From Calycina herbarum (lineage: Eukaryota > Ascomycota > Leotiomycetes > Helotiales > Pezizellaceae), in contig LLEY01000034.1 in NCBI GenBank assembly GCA_001414485.1, positions 124,001 to 188,000 on the forward strand: a stretch of 64,000 nt of DNA, in the 5' to 3' direction. The translations under genes and the position numbers were made by a program. Each line of letters opens with the position of its first letter. Within the stretch, counting starts at the first letter, position 1. Shown here in pieces: positions 59,860 to 64,000 of the stretch. The notes beneath the pieces were generated by a model that did not search any database, was not told where the DNA came from, and worked only from the letters and a program-made list of their open reading frames with translations.

Positions 59860-60957
59860 TTATAACAATATCAGGTAATTCGAAGGGGCGATACCCGTCT
59901 CTCCCGTCTCCTTCTTTGCCTGCCACCATCGCCCACTAACATCCGAGACCTCTAGAATTTCGTGTTTCGAAAACGAGATCTCATTGGCATCGTCTGGGTT
60001 CGCCTCGTATGAGTAGATGGCCTTCGCTTGGTATGGGTATTCCGTTGGTTGGACGACCTCTCCTGCCGTAGGTTCGCTGCTCATCCCGCTTGGTCCCAAG
60101 TTGCTAGCCTGCGTTGGGCCATTTCCAAATCTCGGTTGCGAAGAGTTTCGTTCCGCGCCTGCTGCACCACCTGGGAATCCTGCGACTGGTGACGAGGTCT
60201 CGAAACCGCCTAATTGAGCGGATGTATACATTTGAGGAGGAACGTTGGAAGATATCGAGGTATCGGGTCGACCAGCTGGGTATCCGTTGTTCATTCCTCT
60301 TCCACCTTGCGACACCCTGTGATCCTTATGTAAAGCAAATGAGTCCAGATAGGCTCTAGGAACCGCGTTGGGTGTTGATCCGAAGTAAAAGATCCAGACA
60401 ATCTGGGTTGCAGGTTAGTTTATGAAGATACAAAGGATTGAAAGACGGTCATACATTGACCATAGAAAGCAAGATGTGACCGGCAGCAGTTGCTTCTTTT
60501 GCGCCATTTGGAGAATAGATGGTGGAGTTAACTGATGATGTGGTCAAGACAAGGCCACAAGCAAGATAGCCAACGATGGCGACGTGATATGTTTGTGTCG
60601 TATCGGATGCAATCACTACAAAGACGCCAATAATGGCACACAGCATGTATGCAATGGCGAACCACGAATAATTTGGAAAGGCTGGATCTAATTTGGCGGC
60701 CGTCGCAATGACTGAACCGACGAAAGCGATAAACCAGGCGAGCTGTTCACGAACGTTTTGTTAGCAACAATTCACTCCATCCCTCGCAGGATCAAAACCA
60801 GTGAGGCGCAGCCTGGTGAAGCTGAAGATAATTCAAGTGCAATAAGGGGACGACATACCAAGGCAATTGACACCGTCGCCAGCGCGAATGGATCTCCCAG
60901 TATATTATCCATACTCATGGACCGCATCCCACCTGTTCTCCGACCTTTGTTGTCCAT
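59860..60957 (-). CDS. SHO1: Sho1 osmosensor, four TM helices and SH3
   Basis: Plasma-membrane adaptor feeding the HOG and filamentous-growth MAP-kinase pathways. Three exons (60957-60859, 60742-60455, 60402-59860) give 309 aa. The N-terminus ends [20 protein letters not shown], leading into four hydrophobic helices (with [29 protein letters not shown] and [20 protein letters not shown]). A Pro/Gly/Ser-rich cytosolic linker follows, then a C-terminal SH3 domain (about residues 254-309: [13 protein letters not shown]...[20 protein letters not shown]). The first intron is 116 bases, the second 52. The frame is open upstream to another Met at 61191 (387 aa); I chose 60957 because it fits the usual family length. 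That choice is uncertain. Confidence 0.92.
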
Positions 60958-62450
60958 ACCGCCGTTCATTTGTTTTCGTAGTGATGGCGAGTGTAGCGAT
61001 CCGTAAGATGGCATATGTGGAATGGGGGGCGTGAGGGCGGAAGGATCCTCTCGGCGTGGATTAGATGAAGTTGTGTGTGAATTAGGGTCACCAAGAGTTT
61101 TGGACCGTCGATTCAACCGACCGTGAGGGTGAAGGGAGTGGAGTGGATCTATAGGTGAGAATTCCAGGTTGTGGTATCTGGAAAAGTCCAAACGGTGATG
61201 GCAGTGTTGGGGTGTTTCAGCTGATCGGGAAGTGGCTAGGTCCGTCCTGTTCTCAAGCCAAAGACGTGACGCGAGAGAGGGTGAAGCGTGTCGACGACGT
61301 TTAATAAGACGGGTTGAATATTATTCCATACCTCACGACGACGACGACAGACTGGAGGTTGTGGTTTATCCGCGATGGGTCGTGGGAATGGTATTGCGAT
61401 GGGAATGGGCGGGGGGAGTTGAAGAAGAAGACCCAGTAAGGAAGGTGCAAAGGGGGCGAGTGAGAAGGGCAGTGGTGCGGTGGTGCAGTGGTGCAGTGGT
61501 GCAGTGGTGGTGCTTCGCAGCAAGGAGTGTGGAGTGTGGAACGCTGCAAGTCGAGAAAGATAATCTCACCACACAATGCTTCTGCCCTAGGGGAGGAGGC
61601 CGGCGTTTGAAGTGTCGATCAAAGGAGACAAAGTGACGAGAGCAGAGCAGAGCAGCTTTAGTTTGGATTTGCTGAAGTAATGCAAAAAAGTGCAGTTGGG
61701 AGAAGGGAAAATGGAAATAGGGTTGGAAGAAGGAATTGAGAACAGAAGTCGAAGGAAGGACGCAACGACCAGGAAGGAGAGGAAGGAGACGAGAGAGAGG
61801 AGACGAGGGTGAGATTTGGGTGGTGTTCGCATGCAGGAGGTACTGCGGAAGGGAAGATTGGGGCAGATTGGGGCAGATTGGGGGAGGGAAAAAAGGTTCC
61901 TAGGGAGCAAGGGGACAGGCTTCCATAGGCCTAGACAGCGCCGCGCGAGGAGTGAGTTGCAGGGAGTGGTAGTGGTAGTGGTAAATTGTCGGTGCTTCTA
62001 CTTCGCTTGGACCAGCAATTATTGCGGGTTGGTGGCGGTGCGGTGCTGATGTGCGATGGATGTCCTGGAAAGGCCTAAGATGCCATCAAATGCTGACGCT
62101 TTTACGAGCTAATCGCGAGGATTCAATATGCGATGATTCTACTGTTATGCATTACACGGTATTGGACAAAGAGGCTGACGATGGCTTCAGTGGATGGCAA
62201 ACACGTTGACAAAGTCATTGTGTCCCTTTATTGTGGATACGGAGGTACAGGCGGTTCAAAGTGAACACAGGCACAAACAGTCTTTGCTTCGCAGTGATAC
62301 AGATATCTTCGCGATACATCTCCCTCTCCTGCATCCAGTCTCTTCTCTTCACGCACATATCGAGGTACATGTACATGAAGGAGAGCCAAGTTCCACCACG
62401 TCAATTCCTCGCATTTCAGTGGCTGTGAGCATCCGAAATCGAGTACAATA
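60958..62450. promoter_or_regulatory. SHO1 upstream region with microsatellites
   Basis: About 1.5 kb probably holding the SHO1 5' UTR and promoter. It contains short tandem repeats: GGTGCAGT units at 61470-61510, GATTGGGGCA units at 61855-61884, and AGAGC units near 61640. On the minus strand these are CT/CA-rich leaders. The frames here are driven by the repeats and show no protein features. Confidence 0.45.
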
Positions 62451-64000
62451 ACGCATATGTACTAGTACGTACCAGCAACCGCCTGGACATCTCTGCACCT
62501 GTCAAATGCCACCCTACTTCTCTAGTGCAACACCTCCAAATGCTAGCTGTTTTACCCATTTTACATAGTTCAATTGGACTACAGTACGTAACTCCAGACC
62601 TCTCCCACGAAAAACATGACTGGTTCACAAGCCCTCATAAACGCCAGATCCAGGTGCCAGGTCGAACCGCCATCTCCACTTTGTATTCCTCCTTCGAAGT
62701 GATTGCCAGGAGACGGAGCCGCCAGTCCACGAAAACATCGGCCACAAAACCGGTGCGAGCGATCCAGCGCAAAAAACTGGAAAATAAGGAAAAGTATAAA
62801 ATCAGCACGTCCATACATAATGATCACCTCCCCCTGATCTCTGTGACAAGACTCTCCAAGTTTCAAAACTCTTCATCAACGCCCCCTTAAGGAAACCTTT
62901 CCCCAAAAAGACCTCAATGGCCCCAAACCAACCCTACCCAAACCCCTCGAAGATCTCCAGTTTGGGGGACCATTCATCTAGATGCGGAACGATTCTCTCT
63001 GCGCTGCAACCCAACAGGTGATGAGCTGCAACGCCCTGAAGGAAATCCAACATCGCAAGCGAGCGAGCGAACCAGGCCAGGCACGGGGAAGTTTATTTAA
63101 GAGGATTTCATTTGATGCGCGGCTGATTTCCTTTCTTCCCGACTTCAGATGCAAGGACCTCAAAAGTATAAGTTAAGGCCTTGTGTTCGCATTTCTTTGG
63201 ATATCAGCACAACTTCATCTATGTTGTGTTTCCCGCCCAGTGGGGGTCAAATTCCCTTTACCACATTGGCTAAATGGGATGAAATATCTTCTCGTGCCTC
63301 TGGTGGTGATATACACACCGACTCTTCAGTTTTGTGTTGCAAAAACTCCCAGACTCTCTCCAGGCGGCTAAATTGATTTGCGAACATCTAGTGCCATATT
63401 GAAGTTTCAATCCAACTCTGGCATTAATGATGGATGATTTTCACACCTAGAACACCTTTCGTTTTCGTGTTGTCCTTTTTTTAGTACATACATACATCTT
63501 CTTAGTTCCTGCGTTGGTTTGGATTGGTTGGGTTTGGATCTGCTGGCGGAAACTCCAAGGCGATCATGATCATAGGTACAGAATAAGTCGTAACAGCTAT
63601 AAATCATGCCTTAAGAAACCCCAATTCCAAATCACCTCTCCGTTTCTCTAATCTCCCCTCTTACTCGTTCATCGTCGTCCAAAACTGGCAGATTCAAACT
63701 CTTAAGATTTTAAGAGAAGATCATCCGCATCCAGACCTCTCGATCTACACTACTGAGTACACCCCCCAAAATTACCTTACAGGGTCTTTTTTTCATACAC
63801 CAGAACCAAGGTCCAAGAAGGGGGCGAAAAAAAAAGGGGAATCCTCCTTCTCACTGGTCAAAGAATTCGCATATCCACAAAATTATGTGGCCATGTGGCT
63901 GAGCATCCTGATCGGCTTCCCCACAGTCCAACGAACCACCACCAAACGGTTGTGGAGATTGGAATATAAATTGGGTGGCAATTTTTTTTGGAGAGTTGAC
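62451..64000. other. No secure gene to window end
   Basis: Several frames of 60-120 codons occur on both strands (for example 62525-62890 + and 62579-62866 -) but none shows conserved motifs, clean introns or a signal peptide. A CT-rich leader at 63630-63680 on the plus strand might belong to a gene that starts beyond the window. Confidence 0.4.

Noticed and set aside
59292..59939. 215-codon plus-strand frame
   Set aside because: Overlaps the SHO1 3' end on the other strand, is low-complexity, and has no conserved motif.
61236..61910. His/Thr/Pro-rich minus-strand frames
   Set aside because: Created by tandem microsatellites upstream of SHO1.
1..64000. CRISPR array, bacterial operons, rRNA or tRNA genes
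   Set aside because: No regularly spaced repeats with unique spacers and no convincing tRNA or rRNA sequence were seen; gene structure is eukaryotic. A tRNAscan run would be decisive for tRNAs.

Overview
This window looks like nuclear DNA of a filamentous ascomycete. The genes carry several short introns of about 46-60 bases with GT...CTAAC/CTGAC...AG signals, and the transposons are A+T-rich and full of TAG/TAA stops where Gln or Trp codons should be, the usual mark of repeat-induced point mutation (RIP). The gene set (dynein light intermediate chain, septin Cdc11, Hsv2, ceramide synthase, Sho1, an AA14-like LPMO) fits a plant-associated Leotiomycete such as the Sclerotiniaceae. The class is my inference; the sequence alone does not name the species.

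Region 1 (1-13.7 kb) is gene-dense and conserved: dynein light intermediate chain (-), an Ist3/RBMX2-type spliceosomal RRM protein (+), Hsv2/Atg18-like PROPPIN (-), septin Cdc11 (+), a Bax-inhibitor-1 membrane protein (+) and a Lag1-type ceramide synthase (+). The exon structures given here all keep frame and restore conserved motifs. Two gene pairs are head-to-head with short shared promoters (3587-3893 and 6670-7348).

Region 2 (13.7-21.06 kb) is sparse: about 4 kb with no secure gene, a secreted AA14-like polysaccharide monooxygenase, then an oligopeptide-transporter pseudogene whose 5' end is lost where the transposon block starts.

Region 3 (21.06-49.35 kb) is a RIP-mutated nest of transposons. 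It holds an inverted pair of LTR-like sequences; a pogo/Fot1-type element (22432-24283); a non-LTR retrotransposon split by a complete Ty3/Gypsy chromovirus (30914-38189, 436-bp LTRs, target duplication CTTAG); an LTR relic; and a small hAT-type element (42315-49349, target duplication CAAATCAC) holding three more pogo-type elements, one inside another, with a solo LTR inside the innermost. One apparently intact protein-kinase gene (24595-25890) sits in this block. The hAT insertion cut off the last codons of an uncharacterised gene (49335-49739).

Region 4 (49.35-64 kb) is young accessory sequence: an aminoglycoside-phosphotransferase-like pseudogene with one internal stop, a tandem array of small related genes (about 52.7-56.8 kb) with repeated leaders and a shared C-terminal W-D-x-S-G motif, a Tc1/mariner-type MITE, low-complexity repeats, and the osmosensor gene SHO1 (-). 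The final 3 kb shows no secure gene.

The most unusual observations are: (i) four pogo-type elements that share a terminal design (ACGTG core plus two tandem 17-bp units) although the 17-bp sequence differs between subfamilies; (ii) a decayed antisense frame between chromodomain and 3' LTR of the chromovirus; (iii) a readable insertion history hAT > pogo > pogo > solo LTR; and (iv) the tandem small-gene array.
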